Of a DNA stretch of 64,000 bases, positions 27,605-36,077 are shown piece by piece. Both the position numbers and the translations under genes were made by a program. The notes below the pieces were generated by a model that worked only from the letters and a program-made list of their open reading frames with translations, was not told where the DNA came from and searched no databases. The stretch is from Inhella proteolytica. GTDB taxonomy: Bacteria; Pseudomonadota; Gammaproteobacteria; Burkholderiales; Burkholderiaceae_C. The first letter of the stretch is position 1, and every line of letters begins with the position of its first letter. Location: assembly GCF_016093275.1 (NCBI RefSeq), contig NZ_JAEDAK010000013.1, forward strand, positions 1 through 64,000, in the 5' to 3' direction.

Positions 27605-28540
27605 TCACCACTTGATGTTTTTGCGGAGGCGGTAGCGCAGCCAGATGGCAATGGCGTTCATCGAGAGCGTCATCAGCACCAGCACGAAGGCGGCCGCGGC
27701 GGCGTTCTCGTGGAAGCGCGGGTCGGGGCGGCTGGTCCAGTTGAAGATCTGGATCGGCATCACCGTGAAGGGGCTCCACAGCCAGTCAAACAGGCCGGCG
27801 GCCTGGCCGGTCTCGATGTTCATCTGGCCCGGTGCGGGCGGTAGGAAGGCGATGAAGGTCAGCGCGCCGATGGTGATGATGGGCGCGGTCTCGCCGATGG
27901 CGCGGCTCATGCCGATGATCACGCCGGTCAGGATGCCGGGCGTGGCGTACTTCACCAGGTGGTGCTGCACCACCTGCCATTGCGAGGCGCCGCAGGCATA
28001 GGCCGCCTCGCGGATGTGCTGCGGAATGGAGCGCAGGGCCTCGCGGGTGGCGGTGATGACGATGGGCAGGATCAACAGGGCCAGCGTCAGGCCGGCGGTC
28101 AGGATGCTCTGGCCCAGCTTGAAGGTGTAGACGAACAAGCCCAGCGCCAGCAGGCCGTAGATGATGGAGGGCACGCCGGCCAGATTCGTGATGTTGATCT
28201 CGATGACATCCGTGATCCAGTTTTTGCGCGCGTATTCCTCCAGGTAGATGGCGCCGGCGATGCCCAGCGGCACGGCCACGAAGGCGGTCACCGTCATCAC
28301 CAGGATCGAACCCACCCAGCTGGAGAGGATGCCGGCCTCGGCCGGGCGGCGCGAGGGGAAGTTGAGGAAGAAGTCGGCCGTCAGGCGCGGCACGCCGGTG
28401 ACGGCCATGTCGATGAACAGCGCGGCCAGCGTGAAGATGCCGATCGACAGCGCCAGCAGCCCGAGCAGGGCGACCAGCAGGTCGTAGCGCCGTGCCTTGC
28501 GGATGATGGCCCGGATGGCCAGGGTCTTTTCTGCGTTCAT
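27605..28540 (-). CDS. pstA: phosphate ABC transporter permease PstA
   Basis: 311 residues from ATG 28540 (a TTG four codons earlier is possible). Six membrane helices are expected, and the EAA-type cytoplasmic loop [20 protein letters not shown] couples to PstB. It follows pstC after 12 bases and precedes pstB by seven, in one operon. Confidence 0.96.
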   Translation of the reverse strand: MNAEKTLAIRAIIRKARRYDLLVALLGLLALSIGIFTLAALFIDMAVTGVPRLTADFFLNFPSRRPAEAGILSSWVGSILVMTVTAFVAVPLGIAGAIYLEEYARKNWITDVIEINITNLAGVPSIIYGLLALGLFVYTFKLGQSILTAGLTLALLILPIVITATREALRSIPQHIREAAYACGASQWQVVQHHLVKYATPGILTGVIIGMSRAIGETAPIITIGALTFIAFLPPAPGQMNIETGQAAGLFDWLWSPFTVMPIQIFNWTSRPDPRFHENAAAAAFVLVLMTLSMNAIAIWLRYRLRKNIKW

Positions 28541-28552
28541 TTCGAACCCCAA

Positions 28553-29521
28553 TCAATACGCTTCGCGGTACTTCTTGCGCAGCCAGTAGCCGAGCAGGTT
28601 GAAGCACAGGGTCAGCAGCATCAGCGACAGGCCGGCGGCGAAGATGGTCTGGTAGCCGATCGAGCCGTGCGGCAGATCGCCCAGGGCCACCTGCACGATG
28701 AAGCTGGTGATGGTGGCGGCCGGCTCCATGGGGTTGAAGCTCAGCGTGGGCTGCATGCCGGCGGCGACTGCCAGGATCATGGTCTCGCCCACGGCGCGGC
28801 TGATGCCCAGGATGTAGGCCGAGGCGATGCCCGAGAAGGCAGCCGGCACGACCACGTTCACGGCCGTCTGGAAGCGTGTGCTGCCCATGGCATAGGCACC
28901 CTCGCGCAGGCTCATGGGCACGGCGCGCATCGCGTCTTCCGAGAGCGAGGCCACATAGGGAATGATCATCACGCCCATCACCAGGCCGGCCGAGAGCACG
29001 TTGAAGCCCGGCAGCTCGGGAAAGATCTTCTGCAGCAGTGGCGTCACCACCAGCAGCGCGAAGAAGCCGTAGATGATGGTCGGCACGCCGGAGAGCAGCT
29101 CCAGCAGGGGCTTGAGCGTTTCGCGCGTCTTGTGGCCGGCGAACTCGCTCAGGTAGATGGCGATCACGGTGCCCAGCGGAATGGCCACGGCCAGCGCGAC
29201 CAGTGAGCTGGTGATGGTGCCGGACATCAGCACAAAGATGCCGAAATGGGCGTCGTCGAACAGCGGTGTCCACTGCTTGTCGGTCAGGAAGTCCCAGATC
29301 GACACGTGGCTGAAGAAGCTGATCGACTCGCGCACCAGGATGTAGACGATGCCCACGGTGGTGAGCACCGAGACGCTGGCGGCCAGGAACAACACGGCTT
29401 CGATCAGGCGTTCACGGCGCTGGCGGGCCTTCTTCAATTCGGCGAACTCGGCCAGCCGCGCTTCGCCGCGGGGCGAATGCGTGGCGGTGCTGGGCAGGGC
29501 ATCAGGTGGGGCGATGGCCAT
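28553..29521 (-). CDS. pstC: phosphate ABC transporter permease PstC
   Basis: 322 residues with an N-terminal cytoplasmic stretch and six membrane helices. The EAA loop is REGAYAMGSTRFQTAVNVVV. Partner of PstA in the inner-membrane channel. The 123-base gap back to pstS contains two stem-loops and a Pho-box-like site, so its expression is probably lower than that of pstS. Confidence 0.96.
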   Translation of the reverse strand: MAIAPPDALPSTATHSPRGEARLAEFAELKKARQRRERLIEAVLFLAASVSVLTTVGIVYILVRESISFFSHVSIWDFLTDKQWTPLFDDAHFGIFVLMSGTITSSLVALAVAIPLGTVIAIYLSEFAGHKTRETLKPLLELLSGVPTIIYGFFALLVVTPLLQKIFPELPGFNVLSAGLVMGVMIIPYVASLSEDAMRAVPMSLREGAYAMGSTRFQTAVNVVVPAAFSGIASAYILGISRAVGETMILAVAAGMQPTLSFNPMEPAATITSFIVQVALGDLPHGSIGYQTIFAAGLSLMLLTLCFNLLGYWLRKKYREAY

Positions 29522-29568
29522 GGCGAATACCTAGGAACGGGGAGGCGACAGGACGCCAGAAAGAACAG

Positions 29569-29638
29569 CGGGCCCGCATGGCGAAATCCGGGCCCGTTGT
29601 CACGTCGCTGTCATTTTGCGGCAGGCCCGGGGGCCTGC
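29569..29638 (-). terminator. two stem-loops between pstS and pstC (attenuator or mRNA end)
   Basis: Reading leftward, the first stem-loop is 29638-29621 (GCAGGCCC / GGGCCTGC, two-base loop). The second is 29596-29569 (CGGGCCCG on both arms, 12-base loop), followed by a CTGTTCTTTCT tail. Such structures typically let the binding-protein message accumulate above the permease messages. The short U-tract suggests partial rather than full termination. Confidence 0.6.
29597..29614 (+). promoter_or_regulatory. Pho-box-like site, opposite orientation to the pst genes
   Basis: TTGTCACGTCGCTGTCAT contains two TGTCA repeats spaced 11 bases apart, as in Pho boxes. It reads rightward, toward the 3' end of pstS, whereas the pst genes run leftward. 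It could bind PhoB for an antisense or internal transcript, or be fortuitous. Confidence 0.4.
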
Positions 29639-29644
29639 GTGCGA

Positions 29645-30628
29645 TCACAGGGCGGTTTCGCGGGCCAGCAGTTCCTCGATGGTGATGCCGACCTCGTTCT
29701 TGCCACCGAACACGGTGCCCTTCTTGCCCTTGTTCAGGTGCTCCAGGCCGCCCGTGTAGGCCTTGGCCGGCAGCGGCACGTACTTCACTTCCTTGGCGAT
29801 CTTGGCCGCGTTCTTCATCATGTACTCGACGAACTCCTTGACCTCGGGCTTGCCCAGGGACTTGGCGTTCACGTAGATGAAGATCGGGCGGCTCAGCGGC
29901 TCGTAGGTGCCGGCCAGCACGGCGGCTTCGCTCGGAGCGACGGCCTGGCCCTTGGGGTTGACGATCGGCAGGGCCTTGAGCTTGCCCTGGTTCTCGGCGT
30001 AGTAGGCGTAGCCAAAGTAGCCGATGGCGTTGATGTCTGAGCTCACGCCCTGCACCAGCACGTTGTCGTCTTCCGAGGCGGTGAAGTCGCCGCGGCTGGC
30101 CTTGCTCTTGCCGTTGATGGCTTCGGTGAAGTAGTCGAAGGTGCCCGAGTCGGCGCCGGCGCCGAACAGCTTGATCGGGGCATCCGGCCAGGCCGGGTTG
30201 ACCTGGTTCCAGCGCGTCACCTTGCCCTGGGCGGCCGGTTCCCAGATCTTCTTCAGTTCTTCAACGGTGATCTGCTTCAGGAACGGGTTGCGGGGGTTGA
30301 TGACCACGGTCAGCGCATCAAAGGCCACCGGCAGCTCGTAGTACTCGACGCCGGCCGCCTTGCAGTCGGCCATTTCCTTGGCCAGGATGGGGCGCGAGGC
30401 GTTGCTGATGTCGGTCTCGCCGCGGCAGAACTTCTTGAAGCCGCCGCCGGTGCCCGAAATGCCCACGGTGACCTTGACGGCACCTTTCTTGACCTTCTGG
30501 AAGTCTTCGGCCACGCCCTCGGTGATCGGGAACACGGTCGACGAACCGTCGATCTTGACGACTTGCGCCTGGGCGGCGAAAGCGGTGGCGGCCAGGCCCA
30601 GCAGGGCGAACAGCTTGTTCAGTTGCAT
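29645..30628 (-). CDS. pstS: phosphate-binding periplasmic protein PstS
   Basis: 327 residues with a signal peptide (cleavage after AFAAQA, residue ~21). The ligand-binding signatures are [39 protein letters not shown] and [10 protein letters not shown]. It captures phosphate for PstCAB. A Pho-box-like site lies 56-74 bases upstream, so it should be strongly induced on phosphate starvation. Confidence 0.96.
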   Translation of the reverse strand: MQLNKLFALLGLAATAFAAQAQVVKIDGSSTVFPITEGVAEDFQKVKKGAVKVTVGISGTGGGFKKFCRGETDISNASRPILAKEMADCKAAGVEYYELPVAFDALTVVINPRNPFLKQITVEELKKIWEPAAQGKVTRWNQVNPAWPDAPIKLFGAGADSGTFDYFTEAINGKSKASRGDFTASEDDNVLVQGVSSDINAIGYFGYAYYAENQGKLKALPIVNPKGQAVAPSEAAVLAGTYEPLSRPIFIYVNAKSLGKPEVKEFVEYMMKNAAKIAKEVKYVPLPAKAYTGGLEHLNKGKKGTVFGGKNEVGITIEELLARETAL

Positions 30629-30683
30629 TGCAGACTCCGTTTTGGGGTCGTTGGGTGGATGCCTGCCACTCTAGGCAGGCTGA

Positions 30684-30702
30684 ATGACGGCTTTGTGACA
30701 GC
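30684..30702 (-). promoter_or_regulatory. Pho box upstream of pstS
   Basis: On the minus strand CTGTCACAAAGCCGTCATT, that is TGTCA and CGTCA repeats 11 bases apart with an AT-leaning spacer, close to the PhoB consensus. It is correctly oriented and placed for the pstS promoter. Confidence 0.8.
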
Positions 30703-30729
30703 CGCCGGGAGGAACTGAAATATTTGGGG

Positions 30730-31401
30730 CTAAGCCGGATCAAACCGGTAACCGAGGCCGCGCAGGGAGCGCAGCCGGCCATCCAACCCCAGGGGCTGCA
30801 GGCCCACGCGCAGGCGGCGCACGGTCTGGTCCACGGTGCGGGGCAGGGGGCGGGCCTCGGCGGGCCAGACGGTTTCCAGCAGCTCCTGGCGGCTGACCAC
30901 CCGCCCGGCGCGCCGCAGCAGGGTGCCCAGCAGGCGCAGCTCCAGGGCCGGGATGGCAGCCTGGCGGCGCAGGCCGTCGCCGCCGCGCAGGCGCACCACG
31001 CCGGCCTGGGGGTCGGCCTCGATGTCGCCGCAGACGATGCGCTGAGGGCGCACGCACAGCTCGGGCAGCCAGGCGGCCAGGCGCCGGGAGGTCTGTTCCA
31101 GGTCGCCCTCCCAGGCCAAGACGGGGCAGGGGGGTGGGTGCAGGCGCTCCAGCAACTGGGGGTCGCCCAGCAACAGGTCGGGGGCCAGGGTGTCCAGCCA
31201 GCGCTGGGCCTGGCTGGGGTCGCTGGTGTGTGCCACCAGGGCGCCGCTGGCGGTGGCGGCCTGCAGCAGCTGGCTGAGGCGCGGGTCGGCGCGGCTGACG
31301 GACAACAGGGTGAGCGGGGCGGCGGGGTGCAAGGCGGGAAGGAGAAGCCCAGGACAGCCGCGATGCTGGCCAGGGGCGGTGACACCACTGTGACGCGCCA
31401 T
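30730..31401 (-). CDS. winged-helix regulator with degenerate receiver-like N-terminus
   Basis: About 223 residues if the ATG at 31401 is used; the start is uncertain because the ribosome-binding site lies almost on it. The C-terminal ~100 residues are an OmpR-type winged helix (LELRLLGTLLRRAGRVVSRQ, VDQTVRRLRVGL, LRSLRGLGYRFD). The N-terminal part has the length and alternating pattern of a receiver (LTLLSVSRADPRLSQLL ... PDLLLGDPQLLE). However, the acidic pair is replaced by Ser-Arg, and I see no conserved Thr or Lys. It is therefore probably not a normal phosphorylated regulator. It starts five bases after the glycosyltransferase gene and precedes pstS, so it is likely part of the phosphate response. 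Confidence 0.72.
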   Translation of the reverse strand: MARHSGVTAPGQHRGCPGLLLPALHPAAPLTLLSVSRADPRLSQLLQAATASGALVAHTSDPSQAQRWLDTLAPDLLLGDPQLLERLHPPPCPVLAWEGDLEQTSRRLAAWLPELCVRPQRIVCGDIEADPQAGVVRLRGGDGLRRQAAIPALELRLLGTLLRRAGRVVSRQELLETVWPAEARPLPRTVDQTVRRLRVGLQPLGLDGRLRSLRGLGYRFDPA

Positions 31402-31406
31402 CCCCT

Positions 31407-32651
31407 TCACGCCTCGGGCCCCGACAGCAGCTCGCGGTAGTGGGCCTCGATGCCCGCCACGATGGCGGGCCAGCCCTGTTGCAGGGCCACGGCGCGGGCA
31501 GCCTGCGCCATGCGCTGCAGTTCGGGCGGCTGGCTGCCCAGTTCGGCCACAGCCGTGCAGAAGGCGGTGGGCTGACCCTGCGGTACCAGGCGGCCGGCCG
31601 GGCCCTCGCGCAGCAGCTTGGCGGCCGCCGCGTAGTCGAAAGCGACGACCGGCAGGCCGCTGGCCAGGGCCTCGGGCACCACATTGCCGAAGGTCTCGGT
31701 CAGGCTGGGAAAGGCGAACAGGTCGGCGCTGGCGTAATGCGCCGCCAGCGCGGTGCCGATCTGCAGGCCGCAGAACACCGCGTCCGGGCAGCGTTGGCGC
31801 AGGCGTTCGCGCTCGGGGCCGTCGCCCACCAGCACGAGGCGGGCCTGCGGGGCGCGTTGACGCAGCGTGGCGTAGGCGTCCAGCAGCAGCTCCAGGTTCT
31901 TTTCGGCCGCCAGCCGGCCCACGCAGAGCAGCACCGGGCTGTCCGGCCCGGCGCCCCATTGCGCGCGCAGCGCGGGGTCGCGGCGGCCGGGGTGGAAGCG
32001 CTCGGTGTCCACGCCCCGTGCCACCACCGCCAGGCGCTCGAAGCGCTGGCCGGCCAGGGTGGCGCGCAGGTCCTCCGAGGGCACCAGGGTCCGCTGGCAT
32101 TGGTTGTGGAACTTGCGCAGGTAGGCGTGGATGGGGTGGCGCAGCCAGCCCACGCCGTAGTGCTGGCTGTAGGCGTGGAAATTGGTGCGGAACTCGCTCA
32201 GCACCGGCAGGCGCAGCTGGCGCGCCGCCTGCAGGGCCGACCAGCCCAGCGGCCCCTCGGTGGCGATGTGCACCACGTCGGGCCGCTCGAAGCTCCAGCG
32301 CCGCAGCAGCGCGCGCTTGGCAGGCAGGCCCATGCGCAGCTGCGGGTAGCGCGGGATCGGCAGGCCGCGCATCAGCAGTTCGGCAAAGCCAGCCTCGCTC
32401 TGCGCCTGCTCGGCCTTGTGCTGGCGCGGGCGCACCAGCTGCAGCTCGTGCCCGAACTCGCGCAGGCCCTCGACGATGCGCGCCACCGTGCCCGCCACGC
32501 CGTTCACTTCGGGCGGATAGGTCTCGGTGACGAGGGCGATGCGCAGCCAGCGGTGCTCGCTGCGCGCCGGCAGGATCTCCAGTGCGTCCGGCGCGGCTGG
32601 GGACAGGGGGCTGCGTTCCAGCAGCGCGGCGGTGCGGGCGGCGGTGTTCAT
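31407..32651 (-). CDS. GT4-family glycosyltransferase, probable glycolipid synthase
   Basis: 414 residues with a GT-B fold: N-terminal acceptor domain (RIALVTETYPPEVNGVAGTV) and donor domain with VLLCVGRLAAEKNLELLL and the nucleotide-sugar motif PSLTETFGNVVPEALASGLP. It resembles the diacylglycerol glycosyltransferases (Agt/SqdX/MgtA type) that make glycolipids during phosphate starvation. A Pho-box-like site lies 22-40 bases upstream, and a PlcP-type phosphoesterase that could supply diacylglycerol is encoded 3.4 kb away. Sugar and acceptor are inferred, not shown. Confidence 0.82.
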   Translation of the reverse strand: MNTAARTAALLERSPLSPAAPDALEILPARSEHRWLRIALVTETYPPEVNGVAGTVARIVEGLREFGHELQLVRPRQHKAEQAQSEAGFAELLMRGLPIPRYPQLRMGLPAKRALLRRWSFERPDVVHIATEGPLGWSALQAARQLRLPVLSEFRTNFHAYSQHYGVGWLRHPIHAYLRKFHNQCQRTLVPSEDLRATLAGQRFERLAVVARGVDTERFHPGRRDPALRAQWGAGPDSPVLLCVGRLAAEKNLELLLDAYATLRQRAPQARLVLVGDGPERERLRQRCPDAVFCGLQIGTALAAHYASADLFAFPSLTETFGNVVPEALASGLPVVAFDYAAAAKLLREGPAGRLVPQGQPTAFCTAVAELGSQPPELQRMAQAARAVALQQGWPAIVAGIEAHYRELLSGPEA

Positions 32652-32672
32652 GCGGCCATGCTCAGCCGCCCC

Positions 32673-32691
32673 TGCGACAGCGCTGTGACAG
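32673..32691 (-). promoter_or_regulatory. Pho box upstream of the glycosyltransferase
   Basis: On the minus strand CTGTCACAGCGCTGTCGCA: TGTCA and TGTCG repeats exactly 11 bases apart, the same spacing as at pstS. It ends 22 bases before the annotated ATG. This leaves little room for a -10 and leader, so the transcript may be leaderless. Confidence 0.65.
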
Positions 32692-32726
32692 CGGGCGTCA
32701 CGTCTTTTTCATCAGCGCTGCCGAGC

Positions 32727-33365
32727 ATGCCGCACCCACAACCCCCAGGAGCCTTTGTGACGGAATTCCTGCAAGCCCTGCGCACCCAGCGCTGGGACGA
32801 CCACCGCTACTACCACCACAGCCGCATCAACCAGAGCCTGCACCTGCTCAGCGCGCTGAGCTTTCTGTGCGCCTACGGCCTGCTTTTTGAGGACCCCGCG
32901 CTGGCCGCGCTGCTGGCCTGGGGGGTGTCGATGAGCTCGCGCCAGGCCGGCCACTTCTTCTTCGAGCCCAAGGGTTATGACGAAGTCAACCAGGCCACGC
33001 ACGAGCACAAGGAAGCCATCAAGGTGGGCTACAACCTGCGCCGCAAGGTGTTCCTGATGTCGGCCTGGGCCGCCATGCCGCTGTTGCTGTGGCTGCAGCC
33101 TTCGCTCTGGGGCTGGATTGAGCCGGCGACGGACTTCAACGGGTATTGGCACGACGTCGGCCTGGCCTGGCTGGCCCTGGGCGTGACGGGACTCCTGATG
33201 CGCACCGTGCATCTGTTCCACCTGTACGACGTGCAGACCGGCCTGGTGTGGATGTGCAAGATCCTGACCGACCCCTTCCACGATGTGCTGCTGTACTGGA
33301 AAGCGCCGCTCTACCTCCTGAAGGGCGAACTCATCGACCCCATGCACCACGCCCGTCGGACTTGA
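32727..33365 (+). CDS. Mpo1/DUF962-like membrane protein
   Basis: 212 residues with three to four hydrophobic helices. Histidine motifs cluster at RYYHHSRINQSLHLLSAL, RQAGHFFFEPKGYDEVN, THEHKEAIK and VHLFHLYDV. The H-x3-N-x3-H pattern followed by a GHFFFEP segment recalls the DUF962/Mpo1 family. The yeast member is an iron-dependent dioxygenase of 2-hydroxy fatty acids. The match is by motif only, so a lipid-modifying oxygenase is a guess. It is divergent from the glycosyltransferase (sharing a Pho-box-containing gap) and convergent with the aminotransferase. A run of nine C follows its stop. Confidence 0.6.
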   Translation: MPHPQPPGAFVTEFLQALRTQRWDDHRYYHHSRINQSLHLLSALSFLCAYGLLFEDPALAALLAWGVSMSSRQAGHFFFEPKGYDEVNQATHEHKEAIKVGYNLRRKVFLMSAWAAMPLLLWLQPSLWGWIEPATDFNGYWHDVGLAWLALGVTGLLMRTVHLFHLYDVQTGLVWMCKILTDPFHDVLLYWKAPLYLLKGELIDPMHHARRT

Positions 33366-33465
33366 CCCCCCCCCGAAGCGGCCGGGAGCTCCGTCCCGGC
33401 CGCCTCCCCCATGGGGGCGCCACCAGCGGCCCGGCCAAGTCGGTTCCGCGGTGGCACTGGATCCA

Positions 33466-35112
33466 TCAGCGATTGCGCCAGGCGCCAATCAGCTCACGAA
33501 CCAGCCGGCGCTTCAGATGCCCGGCCGGCGGCGCGCCTTCCCACCAGCCGTCCGCCTGCATGGCGGCGCAGGCGGCCAGGAAGCGTTCGCAGACGGCGTC
33601 GAAATCGGCCTCGCGGTAATCCAGGCTGAAGACGATGCGTCCGCTGCCCACCCAGGACAGCAGCAGGCCCTGCTCGCGCAGGTAGAACTGCAGCATCCAG
33701 TGGTAGCGCCCGGGTTGCAGGAATTCCACCGCCCAGATCGTGGCCAGCTGCTGCACACGCACCGGGAAGCCGGCGGCCTCGAGGCCGGCGTTCAGGCGCT
33801 GGGCGCGGCCGCTCCAGCGCGCGTCCATGCCCTCGTACAGGGCCTGGATCTCGGGCCGCTCCAACTGCTCCAGGAACACCTGCATGGCGCACACCACCTG
33901 CGGGTGGGCGTTGAAGGTGCCGCGCGCGAAGCAGATGTCGGCCGGGCGGTCCTCGCGGAAGCGCTTCATCCAGGCCGCCTTGCCGCACACCACGCCCACC
34001 GGCAGGCCGCCGCCCAGGGTCTTGCCATAGGTCACCAGATCCGCCTGCACGCCGAAGCGCTGCTGCGCGCCGCCCGGGCCGAGGCGAAAGCCCACGAACA
34101 CCTCGTCGAAGATCAGCGCGATGCCGCGCGCGCTGCAGACCTCGCGCAGACGGCGCAGCCAGTCGGCGTAATCCTGCAGATCGGCCGCTTGCAGGCGGCG
34201 CGCGCCCATCAGGCTGCTGTCGCCCGGCGCGGCTGCGTTCGGGTGCAGGGCCTGCAGCGGGTTCACCAGCACGCAGGCGATGTCCTTGCGGGTGCGCAGC
34301 ACGCGCAAGCTGCGCTCGTCCATGTCGCGCAGCGTATAGGTGTGTTCGGCCGCCACCGGGTTGCCCGGCCCGGGCTGCACATCGCCCCACCAACCGTGGT
34401 ACGCGCCGCAAAAGCGCACCAGCTTGGCGCGGCCGGTGTGGTAGCGCGCCAGGCGCACGGCCTGCATCACCGCCTCGGTGCCGGACATATGAAAGCTCAC
34501 CTCGTCCATGCCCGAGAGCCGGCACAGGCGCTGGGCCACATCGGCCACCGCCGGGTGGTAGGCGCCCAGCAGCACGCCGTGGTCCAGCGCGCGCTCCTGC
34601 GCCTGCACCAGGCAGCGCTTGTAGAACTCGTGGCCGAACAGATTGACGCCGTAGCTGCCGGTCAGGTCGTAGAACTCCTGGCCGTCCAGGTCGGTCAGGA
34701 TGAAGCCGTCGGCCCGCTGCAGGAAGGCGCCCAGGCCCAGCTGCGCGCGCACCTGGCGGCTGAAGGGCGGGGGCACGCGGTAGGCGCCGGTGAACTGCAG
34801 GTCGCTGATGAAGGGGCGGGCCTGCTGGGTGAGTGCCAGGCTGCGCGGGTGGCGCTCGCGCAAGGTGGTGGCCAGGCGCTCGAAGCCGGCGCGGCGGCGC
34901 TGCTGCAAGGCGGGCTCTGCGCCGTCGGCCGCGTAGAACTGGGTGTCTTCCAGGTGGTAGCCCGGCAGCAGCCGGCTGACGCGGCGCGCCATCTTGGCGT
35001 GGCCGGTCAGCGAGGGGTGCTTGGCCAGTGAGAGCTGGGCGCGCTGGTAGGCCTTGTGTGCCAGCACGCCGCCCGTGGCAAGGGCCAGGGCGAGCGTCCA
35101 CGGTTCTGTCAT
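33466..35112 (-). CDS. class III aminotransferase, glutamate-1-semialdehyde aminotransferase-like
   Basis: 548 residues from ATG 35112. The N-terminus has a hydrophobic stretch (WTLALALATGGVLAHKAY) that could anchor it to the membrane, which is unusual for this family. The PLP fold is complete: MSGTEAVMQAVRLAR, FCGAYHGWWGD, IFDEVFVGFR and PLP-binding Lys364 in TYGKTLGGGLPVG. It is longer than HemL (about 430 residues), with roughly 110 extra N-terminal residues, so it is unlikely to be the haem-pathway enzyme. It is divergent from the decarboxylase-family gene with 55 bases between, inside the phosphate/lipid region. Substrate unknown; an aminolipid or headgroup precursor is an inference. Confidence 0.8.
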   Translation of the reverse strand: MTEPWTLALALATGGVLAHKAYQRAQLSLAKHPSLTGHAKMARRVSRLLPGYHLEDTQFYAADGAEPALQQRRRAGFERLATTLRERHPRSLALTQQARPFISDLQFTGAYRVPPPFSRQVRAQLGLGAFLQRADGFILTDLDGQEFYDLTGSYGVNLFGHEFYKRCLVQAQERALDHGVLLGAYHPAVADVAQRLCRLSGMDEVSFHMSGTEAVMQAVRLARYHTGRAKLVRFCGAYHGWWGDVQPGPGNPVAAEHTYTLRDMDERSLRVLRTRKDIACVLVNPLQALHPNAAAPGDSSLMGARRLQAADLQDYADWLRRLREVCSARGIALIFDEVFVGFRLGPGGAQQRFGVQADLVTYGKTLGGGLPVGVVCGKAAWMKRFREDRPADICFARGTFNAHPQVVCAMQVFLEQLERPEIQALYEGMDARWSGRAQRLNAGLEAAGFPVRVQQLATIWAVEFLQPGRYHWMLQFYLREQGLLLSWVGSGRIVFSLDYREADFDAVCERFLAACAAMQADGWWEGAPPAGHLKRRLVRELIGAWRNR

Positions 35113-35157
35113 ATCGGCTCCCGACACTGTGAAGCCCGCCGGTGTACGCCGCTGACT

Positions 35158-35174
35158 TGACAGGCTCATGACCT
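35158..35174 (-). promoter_or_regulatory. possible Pho box upstream of the aminotransferase
   Basis: On the minus strand AGGTCATGAGCCTGTCA: GTCAT and GTCAA elements 11 bases apart. It is weaker than the sites at pstS and the glycosyltransferase, and it overlaps the start codon of the divergent decarboxylase-family gene. Confidence 0.35.
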
Positions 35175-36055
35175 CCACCCCCCAAGCCGCGCCACGCCGC
35201 TGGCGCGAGCGCTTGCTGCTGAACGAAGACCTCAATTTCCTGCTCACCAACCGCCTGCCGCGCCGCTGGCTGACGCTAGCGATGGGCCGCTTCAGCAAGA
35301 TCCGCAGCCCCTGGCTGACGCGGTTCTCGATCGGGGTCTGGCGCCAGTTCACCGAGCTGGATCTGAGCGAGGCCAAGGAACAGCGCTTCGAGAGCCTGCA
35401 CGCCTGCTTCACCCGCGAACTGAAGGAGGGCGCGCGCCCGCTAGCCCCCGACCCGGCGCTGCTGATCAGCCCCTGCGATGCCCTTGTGGGCGCCATCGGC
35501 CGGGTGCAGCGGGGCACGGTGCTGCAGGCCAAGGGCATGCCCTACCGGTTGGCCGAGCTGTTCGGCTGCAGCGAGGAGCCAGCCGAGTTTGAGGGCGGCC
35601 ATTACCTGACCCTGCGCCTGACCTCGGCGATGTACCACCGCTTCCACGCCCCGGCTGACGCGTGCATCGAGGCGGTGCGCTACCTCAGCGGCGACACCTG
35701 GAACGTCAACCCGATCGCGCTCAAGCGCATCGAGCGCCTGTTCTGCCGCAACGAGCGCGCGCGCATCCGCCTGCGCCTAGCCGATGGGCGGCCGATGGCC
35801 CTCGTGCCGGTGGCGGCCATCCTGGTGGCCAGCATCCGCCTGCACTTTCTGGACGTGCTGCTGCACCTGCGCTGGGCCGGCCCGCGCGACCTGCCCTGTG
35901 ACGTGCCGGTGCGGCGCGGCCAGGAGCTGGGCTGGTTCGAGCATGGCTCGACCCTGGTGGTCTTCGTGCCGCCCGGCTTCGAGCCCTGCGTGACCACGGG
36001 GCAGCGCTTGCGCATGGGGCAGGCGCTCTTGCGGCCTGTCATCGCGCCGTCTTGA
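35168..36055 (+). CDS. phosphatidylserine decarboxylase family protein
   Basis: 295 residues. Family motifs are ISPCDALVGAIG, LKEGARPLA, MPYRLAELFG, MYHRFHAPAD and the self-cleavage site HGST (Ser261), where most bacterial Psd enzymes have LGST. Cleavage before Ser would leave a pyruvoyl group that decarboxylates a serine-type phospholipid headgroup. The Leu-to-His change and the location beside an aminotransferase, glycosyltransferase and PlcP suggest a second, specialised Psd rather than the housekeeping one, though I cannot see the rest of the genome. plcP follows after 22 bases, probably in one operon. Confidence 0.85.
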   Translation: MTSTPQAAPRRWRERLLLNEDLNFLLTNRLPRRWLTLAMGRFSKIRSPWLTRFSIGVWRQFTELDLSEAKEQRFESLHACFTRELKEGARPLAPDPALLISPCDALVGAIGRVQRGTVLQAKGMPYRLAELFGCSEEPAEFEGGHYLTLRLTSAMYHRFHAPADACIEAVRYLSGDTWNVNPIALKRIERLFCRNERARIRLRLADGRPMALVPVAAILVASIRLHFLDVLLHLRWAGPRDLPCDVPVRRGQELGWFEHGSTLVVFVPPGFEPCVTTGQRLRMGQALLRPVIAPS

Positions 36056-36077
36056 TCGGCCCCCAGCATGACGGGCC

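Noticed and set aside
31440-32726. Long rightward extension ahead of the Mpo1-like protein
   Set aside because: It is antisense to the glycosyltransferase and compositionally non-coding; the real start is at 32727.
33367-33376. Run of nine C after the Mpo1-like gene
   Set aside because: It lies just beyond the stop codon, so slippage would not change a protein. Phase variation is not supported.
33466-35112. Housekeeping hemL
   Set aside because: It is longer than HemL, has an N-terminal hydrophobic segment, and sits among lipid/phosphate genes.
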